NCBI GenBank assembly: GCA_033239525.1
Contig: BSYO01000030.1
Span: forward strand, 13,785,030-13,849,029
Reading direction: 5' to 3'
Origin: Nepenthes gracilis
Lineage: Eukaryota; Streptophyta; Magnoliopsida; Caryophyllales; Nepenthaceae
Length of the DNA stretch: 64,000 bases
The notes under the pieces were generated by a model. The model was not told where the DNA came from, did not search any database, and was given only the letters and a program-made list of their open reading frames with translations. The translations under genes were made by a program, and so were the position numbers. Positions 1-12,418 of the stretch are shown here, piece after piece (within the stretch, counting starts at the first letter, position 1; each line of letters begins with the position of its first letter).

Positions 1-2008
1 CATCTAAAGCTCCCAACACTGCAACAACTGAGCAAAATGAAGTACACAGATAGTTTCACTTTCCAGCAAAATAAAATACACCAATACTTATGAAACCCAC
101 CTAATCCTTAAGATAATAGACACATAAAGCTGATGCTTGATAGGGGAAACAGCAGCATCCAACATTTTATCTCCAACTATTTTCAGAAGTGACAATCAGC
201 ATGACATCATGACCTTTTAAAAATACTATGGGCATTTTTGGAATAACACTATTTTTTTTCTTTAGGAAAAGGCCCTTGCACACGCATGCCTGAAGGATTC
301 ACTCACCTGGCCATGCTGCAAGTGCGGTGCTCACTTCGCCTCACCAGGGCGCCTAGGCAAGCACCCGGGTTTCCTTTGATAACTCTGAATGGGCTGCTTC
401 TATATAATTGAATATATGCATTATGCAGCCCAGTTTAGATTCTGTTTTAATTATTCACTTCTGCTGCAAAACAGACGAGTACAAGTGTAATTCATGTTTA
501 GCATGCTTTAGTTGCTAAGAATATTGAACTTTTATAATCTTTTGTGAAGGCACTGATACACTGAGTTTGCCTCTGTTCTGACATTCTTGATAATGAAACA
601 AATGGGAGATTTTTCCCCTTTTCTTTGACAGCACATGTTACTCTGTACTAGTGTCTTGCTTGTGTTCTGATGTGGAATCATAAAACCATTTGCTTTCCCA
701 ACTAAGGTCCACCAGAACGTCTGAATATACTTCCTTGTAATGTCAGAAGCGGTATTTATGTTGGAGAGGAGATAATTCTGTGAAATTTCTACTAATTATG
801 TTATTGATCAGTGGTGATGGAACACCAACTCGATATGTATGTTTTATTCCTAAAATCTTTATTGATTATGTATGTTTCATAAGATAGTATTGAAAGCTAT
901 AATTTGCAATTCTCATTACTTCTTGTTAGGGTCATTTTTATAATTGGCATATTTCGTGACAATATATAATATTACATTGATGTCGGGTTATGAATTGTCG
1001 AAGTGTTGCATCAATATACATCCGTTGCTGTTTGTTCCGCCTTCCATGGATACTACGCCTGCCGTGTGCTCTCTAGCCGCTCGAGCCCAAAATCCTGAAG
1101 CCTTGCGCTCTCCGTGCGCTCTCCGTGCGCTCTCTACCCGCTCGACCTCAAAAACCCGAAGCATTGCGCTCGCCGTGAGATCACCAAGCGCTCGAACGCA
1201 AAATCCAGAAAGGGCCTGCTCGATGCTCGCCGCCTCCAAGCTCGAGCGCCGCGGCAACGGGCAACTTTTTGAATGCAGTTTTTGTGCCCTCTACAAATAC
1301 TTGTCTTATAATTTTGATACCCTAGGACTCTTGGCAGATCAATTTCGTGCCCCACTTGTGTATACTCCGTTAATCTTACTTCTTTTAAGAAAACCAAAAG
1401 TTACAACTTTGAGCTTCATGTTCTAACAAGTTTTCTCTATACTTTCTCGTTACCGTTTAAATACTTCTATTCTTTTACCTTCGTTGGAGACGTCGGTACG
1501 TTGAAGAAGAAGACCCGATCGTATTTGGTAATTCAAGTGGCTCAAGAATGAAGATTGACGTGAAGACCGGAAGGTGTCCGGTTCCGTTGCCGCGGGCAAA
1601 TCTAAGGAGTTCCTTGGTAGGGATCACAAGACGGGAGTAAGTCGGCTATCTTAGCACGTCGTTACCACCCGGTCTGTAAATTAATTTTCATAGTGCATTG
1701 TTTCCCCAGCCGTTGAAGCCCGGAAGGTTTTTTTCAATTACCGTGGGTATCGAGTTTTCCCTTCGTCACCAAAAATCGTGTCTTTTTATTATTGTTTATG
1801 CTCGTTTATCTTTTGCATGCTTGTCATTATCATTAATATCTAGAAATAAATATTTTTTACGTGTATTGAATATCTAATTTTTACTGCTTCCGCTATTTTT
1901 ACCGGAGTCGAAATTTGATTGTACAATTTAGGACAAAAAGTCCGTTTTCACTTCTGTCCTATAGAACTGTATGCATTTATAATTAAACTCATATCCAACT
2001 CAAAGCAG
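1..2008. other. intron or upstream DNA 5' of the cytokinin receptor exons
   Basis: No coding exon of the receptor is visible here. The stretch ends in a normal acceptor (CAG at 2006-2008) that feeds the first visible receptor exon in phase 2, so at least its right part is intron. Positions 270-370 hold a GC-rich block with AGGCG-like words. Positions 980-1700 are clearly richer in GC than the surroundings and contain a 50-bp tandem repeat, which suggests an inserted repeat element, but I could not find matching ends or a target-site duplication. The remainder is AT-rich without recognised signals. Confidence 0.6.
1064..1224. repeat. 50-bp imperfect tandem repeat, three copies
   Basis: Copies start at 1064, 1125 and 1175. 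Each begins with a GTG(T/C/A)G word, has CGCTCGA about 15 bases in and an A-rich CAAAA core near base 25. An extra 11-base unit (GTGCGCTCTCC, 1114-1124) sits between copies 1 and 2 and repeats the end of copy 1 plus the start of copy 2. GC content is far above the flanks. It probably belongs to an inserted repeat element inside the intron. Confidence 0.7.
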
Positions 2009-5000
2009 ATATCTTGGAGGAGCCTTTGATGTGGAGTCTTTAGTGGAGAATTTACTAGGGCAGCTTGCTGGGAACCAGGCAATTGTGGTGAATGTGTATG
2101 ATGTCACTAACTCATCCGATCCATTAATTATGTATGGAAGCCAATATCAAGATGGTGACATGTCTCTTTTGCATGTGAGCAAGCTTGATTTTGGTGATCC
2201 CTTTCGGAAGCACCAAATGGTATGCAGGTTAGTGGCATCGCATTTGCTGACTTTGATATAGAAACATTACTTCTATTTCAAGGATTTGCATAATGACAAG
2301 GATGAATTTTGGCTCTTGAACAGGTATCTCCAGCAGGCACCCACGTCATGGACAGCACTCACCACTTCATTTTTATTTTTCATAATCGGTTTATTAATAG
2401 GCTATATCTTGTACACTGCTGTCACTCATATTGTTAAAGTTGAGGATGACTTCAATAAAATGCAAGAGTTGAAGACCAAAGCAGAAGCTGCTGATGTTGC
2501 CAAATCCCAGGTTCCAAATAAGCCTAGATTGAAATTACCTGCTAACCATGGATTTTATGCAATTACTTTTTGAACTGACCTTTCATGCATTTTGATTCCA
2601 GTTTCTTGCTACTGTTTCCCACGAAATCAGAACTCCTATGAATGGCATCCTTGGTACTCTGTTGGACCCTTCTTAACTGTCTTTGTTGGAAAATAATATC
2701 TGGGATGGTGAAACTTTCTAATCTTGTAGTTTGAATTAATTTCAGGAATGCTGGCCTTGCTTCTAGATACAGAATTAAGTTCTACCCAGCTGGATTATGC
2801 TCAAACTGCTCAAGTCTGTGGAAAAGCACTGATAACTTTGATAAATGAAGTGCTTGACCGAGCAAAAATTGAAGCTGGCAGGTTGGAGTTGGAAGTTGTT
2901 GCATTCAACCTTCGTCCTATACTAGATGATGTTCTCTCCCTGTTCTCTGAGAAGTCTAGAAGCAAGGGTGTAGAGGTAAGTCAGCAGAATCATTTGCAAA
3001 ATCCTTCATTGGGGATTGGAATTGCTGACTTACATATTTTCTCTCGTTTTGGCGAACTGTTGCTTTACATCGTGTGCTATTACATTAATTATCTGTATTT
3101 CCTTGTGTTGTTTTACTTTTGATATTTGGGCCCGTGTGCAATCTTTCTTGGTAGTGTTTTTTTCAAAGAAAAAATAGCTAGGCCATCTATTGACGTCTGT
3201 ACTGATCTGTGGCTTTTGCATTCCTCTCATCTGTCCCTGGTTTGAAACGGACGATCTGCTGTCTGCATACTGTATAACTCCTTCAAATGCTGAACATGGT
3301 GCTTCCAAATCTTCTATTGGAGTATAGTTGGCTGTGTTTGTTTCTGATAAGGTTCCAGAGATTGTTCTGGGAGACCCAGGAAGATTCCGACAGATTGTTA
3401 CAAATCTTGTGGGAAACTCTGTCAAAGTAAGTGGATCATTTAATTTCTGCACTGTAATCACATTAGTTCTATGGTCAGAATCATCGTTGACAAGTACAAT
3501 AATCTTGCTGTGTCAGTTCACCGAACGGGGACATATATTTGTAAAGGTCCATGTGGATGAGAACACTAAAGTTGTAATGGATGTCAAAGCTGAAACACAC
3601 ACAAATGGAAAATCCCGTGAATGTTGTGTTCTATCTGGTGGCAGCCAGTTTAAGACCCTGAGTGGCTATGAAGCAGCTGATGAACAGAATAGTTGGGATG
3701 CTTTACAAGGTCTAATAGTTGATGAAGATATTCGATATGATGGTCTGAGCAATGATTTGGGTCCTGATGGGACTTCTGGAAATATCACATTGATGGTGAG
3801 CGTGGAGGATACAGGGATAGGGATTCCTTTGCATGCCCAAGGTCGAGTTTTCATGCCTTTCATGCAGGCTGACAGCTCAACCTCTAGAAATTATGGAGGA
3901 ACTGGTATTGGCCTAAGCATCAGTAAATGCCTTGTTCAGTTAATGGGTGGCCAGATAAGCTTCATCAGCCGCCCTCAAATTGGAAGCACATTTTCTTTTA
4001 CTGCTGTATTTGGAAGGTGCAATAAAGTTGCATGCAGTGATTTGCAGAGATCTCCTCGCGATGATTTACCGACTTGCTTTAAGGGGTTAAAAGCAATTGT
4101 TCTGGATAACAGACCAGTCAGAGCGGCTGTGACTAGATATCATTTGAGGAGGCTTCAAATTCAAGCTAAGGTTGCCTGTAGCATCAGGTTGGCTGAACTA
4201 CCTGGAACAAATGGTTCACTGACATCTGGGTTAGTTTTCTTTTTTGATATATTATCATCAAAAATTGCTCGTGCTTGTAGGGATTCAAATGTTCCTAAAA
4301 TAATTCAAAGCAAAAAATTTCTTTTATCTGGTTATTTGATCTTTAATTATCTGGTAGATAGCATGCCAAGTAGTTGACAGGAATGGATTATTCTCTTTGC
4401 TAAATGTTTCTGAGCGTTTTATAACTGTACTGCCATGGCCATGACTTTCTGTTTTGTAGATCTTTTATCTGACCAATAATCTAACAAGCATCAATGCAGG
4501 CTTTTTCGGCTGTTTTTGTTTAAGGAAGTATTTTGTTGATGGAATTTGTTGATTTTCATTTTCAATTTCTGCTGCCATAGAAGTTCTATATTTGATGTTC
4601 ATTTGTTGGCGTGAATAACTGAAATTTCAGTCCAAAATCTTTTTCTGGTTTTGTCGATAACTTCTAGCTTTGTTTCATCAGGTAGCATTTAGAAGGATCT
4701 GATTTTACTATTATTAGGAAACCAGTGCAGTAATATTTCCTTTAGGTGATCCCATAAACAGGAAGATGCCATAATTTTGTAAATGTATTTGAAGCAAAAG
4801 TTTAAGGGTTGGTCTTTGATCTGGTTGGTTTGTAACTCCGCCATGGATTGTCCCAAGTATGGGTGAAGGACGAGACTTGCACTAGGTAGCCGATGACTAG
4901 CGTGAAAATTTTGGTAGTTCCTTTTGAATGAATCTAATAGGGTATATTTAAGCATCAACACATCGCCCCAGTAGTACTCAAGGATTCGAAAAAGGAGGAA

Positions 5001-7360
5001 GAGGGGGCTAGGTCATGATCCTGAAACGATGTACCGTGTCCCCACTTGAATGCAGCACCAAATATGCAAAAGTTAACAGATTATCTCGTGAGAGTAGGTT
5101 TAGATTGGCTGCCTGGAACTTAGGAATCCTTATTGGGAAGAACATGGAGATAGTGGAAATAATGATTAGCAGAAAAAAAATAACATAATTTGCCTACACA
5201 AAACTGAGTGGGTATGAGAAAAATTAGGAGAGATCGAAGAGAAAGATTATGAAATTGGTAAAAGAAAATGAAATACATAAACTGAAAGTCATGGCCATCA
5301 ATCTGACTCGGCAGTACTGCCACAGCCCAAAATCATGTCGATACATTCTCATTCTCGAACTCATGTACTTGGGATGGAATTCATAAGTGAATCTTCCTCA
5401 TTATTGATTCGATGGCTGTAAATCCACACCTCTGGGTCAGATCAGAGAAGGAGCTCTTTGGTTGTGTCAAATTTCTCATGCAAAAAAATCCATTCGAAGA
5501 TTTGGTATTGATTTCTTTGGTCGAGATTTCTCTTTCATTTGCTGTTTTGCTTTGTGATGCCCCACAAGAACTGTCTGGTTCAGGTGTTAATTTGCTCTTT
5601 AAGCATACTTGGCTCAGTGAATGGTTTGAAGGAAAAAAAGAACACTAAACAATGTAAATGCATTATGAAGTTGAATACCTTAAACATATGAACATTGCTG
5701 ACTGAAGATGGCGTCTTTGCTGCCCTTTCTTTTAGTGGATATTGAATTTCATCAGTCCTGTATTTTTTTAATGCTATCAGGGGGTCAGGAAATATCTGTA
5801 TTAGGGTCCAAATATCGATATACAATGGCCAATGTTCTATTCTATGCTCTTAACAGAGAATCTGGGTTGGATATTACTTTGTGAAATATAACTACTTTCT
5901 TTCCTTCTCTTTACATGCAGCTATGAATGCCAACCGGATATGATTCTAGTTGAGAAAGATTTATGGTTATGTGGTGAGAGTGACCTAAAGACATGGTTAT
6001 TTGAGTGGAAGCATAATGGTCACATCTTCCAATTGCCTAAGTTGATCCTCCTCGCAGCCAATATTAGCAGCGATGAAGTTGAAAAGGCAAAGGCGTCAGG
6101 CTTTGCTGACACCGTCATCATGAAACCCCTAAGAGCAAGTATGTTGGCAGCATGTCTTCAACAGGTTCTGGGGTTGGGAAAGAAGTGGCAGCAAGGAAAG
6201 GGCATGCGAAACGGATCTACAACACTGAAGAGTCTTCTTTGTGGTAAGAAAATTTTGGTTGTTGATGACAACATGGTTAACCGCAGAGTTGCGGCAGGTG
6301 CGCTGAAGAAATTTGGGGCAAAGGTTGAATGTGCCGAGAGTGGGAAGGCTGCTCTTGCAATGCTTCAGCTACCACATAATTTTGATGCTTGCTTCATGGA
6401 TATTCAGATGCCAGAGATGGATGGGTATGTGTTATACCCTTAAAAATGTACATGAAAAATGACTTTTGCCACAGCTATGCTAATGAAATTAAACTACAAG
6501 CACTGGATGCTGCAGCTTTTCTTTCTAATTTATAGTTTTATAGGCAGTAAACTCAATCGTATCAGATACATGTTTCCATTTTTTGGTAAATTGGAAATTG
6601 AGGGGCATTTATCAGCTAATATATCAAAATATTAGATATCTCAATTGTTATTTTGATTATCATTTGTAATATTGCGATTTTGACGGACTATCGGCAGGAA
6701 TATTTGGCACCTCAATGTCAGCTCTTTGCCACCTGGAGCCGTAGAATGTTCTAGGGGTTGTGTTGTTTGCTCATTAAAGCGATACATGATTATTTGATTT
6801 CGTGGTAAAGACCCGGGTATGAAAAAACCTCAAATAAGGTGTAGAATCAACTTTTTTTTGGGTAATTTGGTTTAGAAACCACATACAGAAACGTCCAGTC
6901 AAAGAAAGGCTTGCTAGCCTCTCTAACTAGATTATGAAGGGAGAGGAAAAAAACCGTATAGAACTATTCCAGTGTAGGCAATTAAATTGATTAAATAATA
7001 TGGGGGCTGAATAACAATTTATATATTAATCGATATTTCATTACATACTTTTACATATTCTGTGTATCTTATCACGTTACTTGTTGCTGCAGCTTTGAGG
7101 CAACCCGTAGAATCCGGCTGATGGAGTGTGAGGCAAATGACAAATTGAATGGAGGGTCCCCTCTTCAAGGTACCAGTGGCATTAACAAGGGTGAATGGCA
7201 TATGCCAATCTTAGCAATGACAGCCGATGTGATTCACGCCACCTATGAGGAGTGTTTGAAGTGTGGGATGGACGGCTATGTATCAAAGCCATTTGAGGAA
7301 GAAAACCTGTATCATGCCGTCGCAAAGTTCTTCAAATCGAACCCAAATGCAGATTCTTGA
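2009..7360 (+). CDS. AHK4: cytokinin receptor histidine kinase, AHK4/CRE1/WOL type (5' partial)
   Basis: Hybrid histidine kinase that binds cytokinin through an extracytosolic CHASE domain and feeds phosphate to HPt proteins and response regulators, mainly at the ER membrane. Eight exons are visible: 2009-2227, 2324-2510, 2602-2653, 2746-2975, 3328-3426, 3517-4229, 5921-6424 and 7093-7360. They join in one open frame of 756 codons plus TGA. In order they encode the end of the CHASE domain, a transmembrane helix (exon 2324), the H-box SHEIRTPMNG with the phospho-His (2602-2653), the N-box NLVGNSVK, DTGIGIP and GGTGIGL ATP-binding motifs (exon 3517), a receiver-like domain lacking the acidic pair (LDNR), and a true receiver with VVDDN and the phospho-acceptor Asp in FMDIQMP. 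Arabidopsis AHK4 has nearly 1,060-1,080 residues, so about 300 N-terminal residues lie left of the window. Intron 4230-5920 is the longest visible. Everything seen looks functional. Confidence 0.93.
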
Positions 7361-9455
7361 CCCAGCAACCGACTAAGCTTCCCTCTTCCCCAAGTGCAAA
7401 CTGCAGCTTTCCACTCGTGCTGTCCCAATGTGATTACTGGCCGGCTCCTGCATCAGATCTTCTCGGGGAATCGCGTTACGTGGACACGAAATCACTGTGT
7501 GTTTATGGAAATCACTGTTGAATTAAAACTCAAATGGCATCAGAGTACTTGTAAAATTAGCCATTCCCCCACTTCCCATGTATAGTCTGGTCTGTAGCAG
7601 GGAGCTATAGCTATTGGTGTATATTTGATATTCTTTGCGAGCAGCTTGATTCGTCGGCAATGGGAGAAGTCAAGTCTTCATGAACTATCGGTCTGCTATA
7701 GTCTCAGTATGTGCTAATCTTCTATGTAGCAGCATCTTCCTAAGTTTTGAATTGATGACAAAACGTGTAGCTAACTTGTTATCCATCACCATCCATGTTC
7801 TAATAGAAACTGGGTTTTTATGAAGGACAATTTCAGGACACTTCTAACCATTTAGCACAGTGGATTCATATAAGAATTATTCGATGAGTGCTTGTTATCA
7901 TATTGGGGCATTTGAAAAAGATATTCTATTAATATTATTTTATTGTTATTATTTGGGTAGCTGCGCTGCGTTTGGCATTAAAGTAGCTGTTCCACCCACC
8001 GACAATGATGACATTGGCTGCAGCAATCGACGAGCATCTGATGTCTCATGTGAGCCGCACCAAGCAGGGATGACTCATGAGTTTTGACTTGGGGACGGGT
8101 ACGGCCGCCTTCGCCGGATTCCCATAATCATCGGCGGAGTGGTCGCTTTGCTGCTAACGTCTCTTGCGAACGCTCGTTGTGAGTAGTGGCAAAGGCACTT
8201 GGGAGTACCAGAAAACTCTTATAAAAAAAAAAAAATATTAGGCTGGTTAAAATTTTCCAATTTTAAAGAACGATCGCATCAGTCAGAAAAGAAAAATGAA
8301 TATTTTTCTAATTAATAGGAATGAAATATGAATAAAATTACATGTTATTTTCTTCCGCTGGATAATTGTTTGTTTCTGACGATTGATCGTTGACGCTTTT
8401 ATTTCAGCATAGTTGGCATTTTAGGCTGGCTAAAATTTTAATTTTATTATAATTATTTTAAATGTTAGGCTGTTTTATCATGTTAATGATTAGATTTAGA
8501 CCTGTAAAATAACTCGTTAAATTATTGCTATTATTATTTCTAAAGTAATCTCAATCATTGCAACCGTTACAAACCTCAAATACAAACTTTACTAACGCTG
8601 CTATTTTTCCAACATTTATTATTTTTTTAAAAAAAAAAATTATTTGGATCGAACCCTGATTTCATTATATTGTTTACACTTATTTTTTTTTTTTAACGAA
8701 GAAAAGAAAATCGAAGGCCGTTTTTGGAATACGGAAATTTTAAATAGAGAGATGATATTCACCAATTATGATTCCATAAAAGCTCACGCAGAATTGTGCG
8801 GCGGTATAATTGCAAGGTCCACCCGCATAATGGCAACCACACATCCTACCAATAAATAAATATATAAATCTTGTTTCAAAAGACCGAAATATCCTTGGTC
8901 TCTCCCGAGTCCACGAGTCCAACCCAAGCGGCATCCCTTCCCAGTGTTTTCCCTCTCCGCGGCCCCTCGTGGCCGGTTTTTTCATCCGCCTTCCAACGTC
9001 ACCGGCGAGATATCCGGTGATGTAAACCAAGCTGATTCAATAGTTAATTATCCTAATAATATATAAAATTGTTAGTAAATAATAACAAATGATTCAATAG
9101 TAAATTTTGTACTATATAATAGGTATTTAAAGGTTTGTTATTAATAAAATAAAATATTATTAAAAATATTTAATTAATTTAATTATTTTTTAATTGATAT
9201 TTGTAGATTGACCTAATCGATAGGATATTTTTACTATAGAAAATGATTAAAATAGAATAAAAAAGATATACATTGCCCAATATTAGGTAAGTTAAATTCT
9301 ATCATATTATACTGTCAATTTTTATCTTCTTATAATTGAGTTTATTTGGTCTATATAACACTTTGAGCTACTACTCATAGAAAGATGTTCTAATAAAAAC
9401 TTAATTTTTTTTTAAATTTATTTACATAAGAAAAAATAAATTAAAAAATATCATT
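7361..9455. other. 3' flank of the cytokinin receptor and intergenic DNA
   Basis: The first few hundred bases are probably 3' UTR. Beyond that the DNA is AT-rich. The word TTAGGCTGG(T/C)TAAAATTTT occurs near 8239 and again near 8423, hinting at a small dispersed repeat. A GC-richer patch lies at 7965-8180. No gene, RNA gene or bounded element was recognised. Confidence 0.5.
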
Positions 9456-9460
9456 AACAC

Positions 9461-10363
9461 TGATATATCCCTGAGTTCGGGTTTTCATGCGAATTAGGGA
9501 GCCTTCGAATTCTTCGCGTCGGATCGATCTCGAATGGATCCAGTCTCTAAATCTTTTAATTTGGACCCTGCGCACCACAAATTATGAATAAGAGATTAGA
9601 GAATGGCAGGAGGTTCTCCCACTGTAAACATTCCAACGTTCAAGTTAGAAATATTTCTCAATGAATGAAAAGATACAAGTGTAAAGGTAAACGTGATGGG
9701 GATTGTACGGATACTAATATGCAAGGGGTGCAAATGATTATGAGAGAATGCTCGGGCTCCTTTAGTGCACTACGGTGAGTGGCTCATTAAAATTGCCGAG
9801 CTGAAGCGACGATTATGGAAGAAAGAAAGCTCGTTCTTTCTCCTTGTACTTGGGTTCGAAGTTTAGCACAAGATGACTCTTGAATGCTTTGAGAGTTTTT
9901 GGGATGCTAGATTTTAGATCATGGATCCTCCATTCTCCATTGTAGGAAAAGGTATTTGTAGGCTTCGTGGATGAGGCTGTTGGGTGTAGAAACTTGCGAC
10001 AGGTGGCCTGTCTGGGTTCGCCGACCGCTCACCATTGGCGGTACCCAGTGGTATCAATTATCTCCTTATGGTGCCACAAAAACCATCGTCAGGTATAGCT
10101 GGCACCGGCCTAGTTGAATTTTATTGGGATTGGTTAAACTGCAATAGGACGATGAGCATCGTGGTTTTTTAGAGTTGACATTATCTACAATTGACCGATG
10201 TACTCTAAGCCGTTTTGGGAGAGGCGCGGTGGATGGCGATTGGGTGTATGTTAAAAGTGTTTAGTGGGCCTTACTCCAAATCTCTTGGGCCCCATCATCT
10301 AGTGAGGCCAGCCTGCCGGTTGGACTTTGTTGATGCGGGCTTATATTCATATTGAACCCATCA
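9461..10363. mobile_element. solo LTR (903 bp) with 5-bp target-site duplication AACAC
   Basis: The block begins TGAT and ends ATCA, giving the TG...CA ends with short inverted termini expected of an LTR. It is flanked by AACAC on both sides (9456-9460 and 10364-10368). It holds no open reading frame and there is no second copy nearby, so it looks like the product of LTR-LTR recombination. Read on the minus strand it begins TGATGGGT, like the minus-strand LTR start of the full element at 22204-32641, so minus orientation is the likelier one. The rest does not align with that element by eye. Confidence 0.8.
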
Positions 10364-10368
10364 AACAC

Positions 10369-11495
10369 AAAAGCTAATAAGATTATATATATATTTTTTA
10401 CATAAAATAATTTATTATTTAAAATTAAAAGAATTATAATCTAAATAAAAAATAACATTTCAATAACTTAAATTATTGTACGAATTAGAAAATCAAATTG
10501 ATCACTTGATTGATTCGATTAGCGGTTCAATTTTCATGACTGTTAATTTTTATCCTTCGTACTACACCAAATCAAACAGTCAGTAAGAGGTATATAGAAC
10601 TCACTTTTTGAATATATCTTTTAATGTTAAAATAAGTAATTTTTCTTAAAAAAATAGAAAGATATTTAAAGGAAGAAAATTTTGAATTGAAAGAGGATGT
10701 GGATGAGTGTATATTGGGAGAATGTGATTCCATTTGGGTATATTATTTGTTTGAGAATCTTTTTTTTGATCTCTCCTTTTTTTCTTCTATTTGATTTAGA
10801 AGGAGTTAAATTTATAGTAGGGTTCTTAACTGATTGGTCCGCAACCTAAAATTGTTTCCTTTGCTGTAAGACGTTTCATGACAACAGGCGGAATCCGTTA
10901 TTTTTGAAATATAATTACCCTTTGAATTAATTAGAAATTCGTCTAGTTGTTAATATAGGAACCACTTCGACTGTTTTTAAATCGCGTCATTTACTAATAT
11001 ATTATTATCTATTGGTTGATAGTAATTATCGTTATGATTAAATACCGCGTTTGATACCCTATAGAGCCATTATTTGAATGACTCGATTAGTTTAGTACTC
11101 CCATATTTGGGCCATTGATACTTAGACTCTACTGCAATCTTAGGTTGGGCCAACTTATTATGGGTCATATTAAACAAGTATTATTATTTAAAGTATTGTT
11201 AAAAGTTATATAAAAATTATTATTAAATATTTTTATATTTATTCTTAACAATATTAATTATTTTAGAAATTACGAAACTAGTACATGCGTATTCAAAAGT
11301 TTTAAAATCAATATTTTTTTTATAATTCTCAATTTTTAAAAATTTAATATATAATAACACAAAACCAAAGTAAGTTATTATGTAATTGTCATGTATTAAT
11401 ATTTTAAAAATATGATTTTATTTATATTAATTTTAAAATTAATTTTTACTTAAATTATAAAAAATATGAATTGTAATATCTTTAATAACATATCA
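10369..11495. other. AT-rich intergenic DNA
   Basis: Low-complexity AT-rich sequence with many short A/T runs. I see no gene or bounded element. Confidence 0.5.
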
Positions 11496-11517
11496 ATATA
11501 TATATATATATATATAT
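11496..11517. repeat. (AT)n microsatellite
   Basis: About eleven AT units immediately left of the LTR-like block that starts at 11517. Confidence 0.9.
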
Positions 11518-12418
11518 GATGGGGACAGTTGGAGTGGACCGGCCCAAAGAGGCGATCAGCCCAGAAGAATTGTAGCTCATTAACACTTCAATTGACTGGA
11601 GAGGATCTTTAGGTAATCAGGTGCAGCCCAAACCAAATGCGGCCTAAGTCAAAAGCAGCCTACGAGCCTTTTCCCATGCATAATGGTCATCTGTCCTAAT
11701 TGGCCACAATGCTGATAATCTTTTCAGATGGCAATCTTCTCTGAAATAGAAGCCCTCAACTTAGTACACATATTGGAAGGGAAGTCCTTAAATCAGCATA
11801 CGACTTATAATGAAAGTTTCATTATTCACAGCATGTGACATCTTCGTGAAGGAAGAAGTCCTCCCTCGCGACCGTTGCAGCACTGAATGGCGCCTGCATC
11901 ATTCCCTCAAACAGCTGGCAGCCCGCTTTGCCGCCTAAAGAAGGTGGCGAGGTTCGACGGTTATAAAAAAATCTTGGAGACATACTCTAAATATATGCTC
12001 TTTTCAGTGCTCAAACTTGTGCAAGCAACACATCCTTCAAGGAACCAATTGCTAATCTTTTCCCCACTGCTTGTTTCCAGTGAATCTAAGGGTCTGAAAA
12101 GCTGTTATCTACAAGCGCACTACGACCTAAAGCTACTTCACGTCGAGTGCACCTCCGAATTAAACTCACAAATCCCACTCCTAGTTTCAACTCTTGCATA
12201 CTCTATTTTGACTTTCTTTGTCATGGAAGAAAGATTACTGATTTGAGCGTCAAAGAATAAATCGAGAAGTGAGTCTTGCCGTTTTTTTCTGACTTCTCGT
12301 TTTTTATTGTGGTGTTTAAAATTCAAGCCACACAGGACGAAGATCAAACTCGACGTTAGCACGAACCAAGGAGCAGTTGAACTTGAATCCGTCCAAGACT
12401 CGGATCCAGGACGCATCA
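11517..12418 (+). mobile_element. probable degenerate solo LTR (about 900 bp)
   Basis: The block starts TGATG and ends CATCA (inverted 5-bp termini). Flanks are ATATA on the left and ATATG on the right, so the target duplication is one base off and the left side merges with an (AT)n tract. Near 12235-12270 it has a GATTTGAGCGTCAAAG motif followed by GAGTCTTGCCG. This resembles the end of the transcribed part of plant Ty3/gypsy LTRs, where a 'gagcgtcggag' motif is common. It contains no convincing ORF. Confidence 0.6.

Noticed and set aside
944..1426. 160-codon plus-strand ORF in the receptor intron
   Set aside because: It arises from the GC-rich tandem repeat, has ORFs of similar length on the other strand, and matches no family I know.
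11887..12246. 119-codon ORF
   Set aside because: It lies inside an LTR-like block and resembles no protein; better explained as chance.
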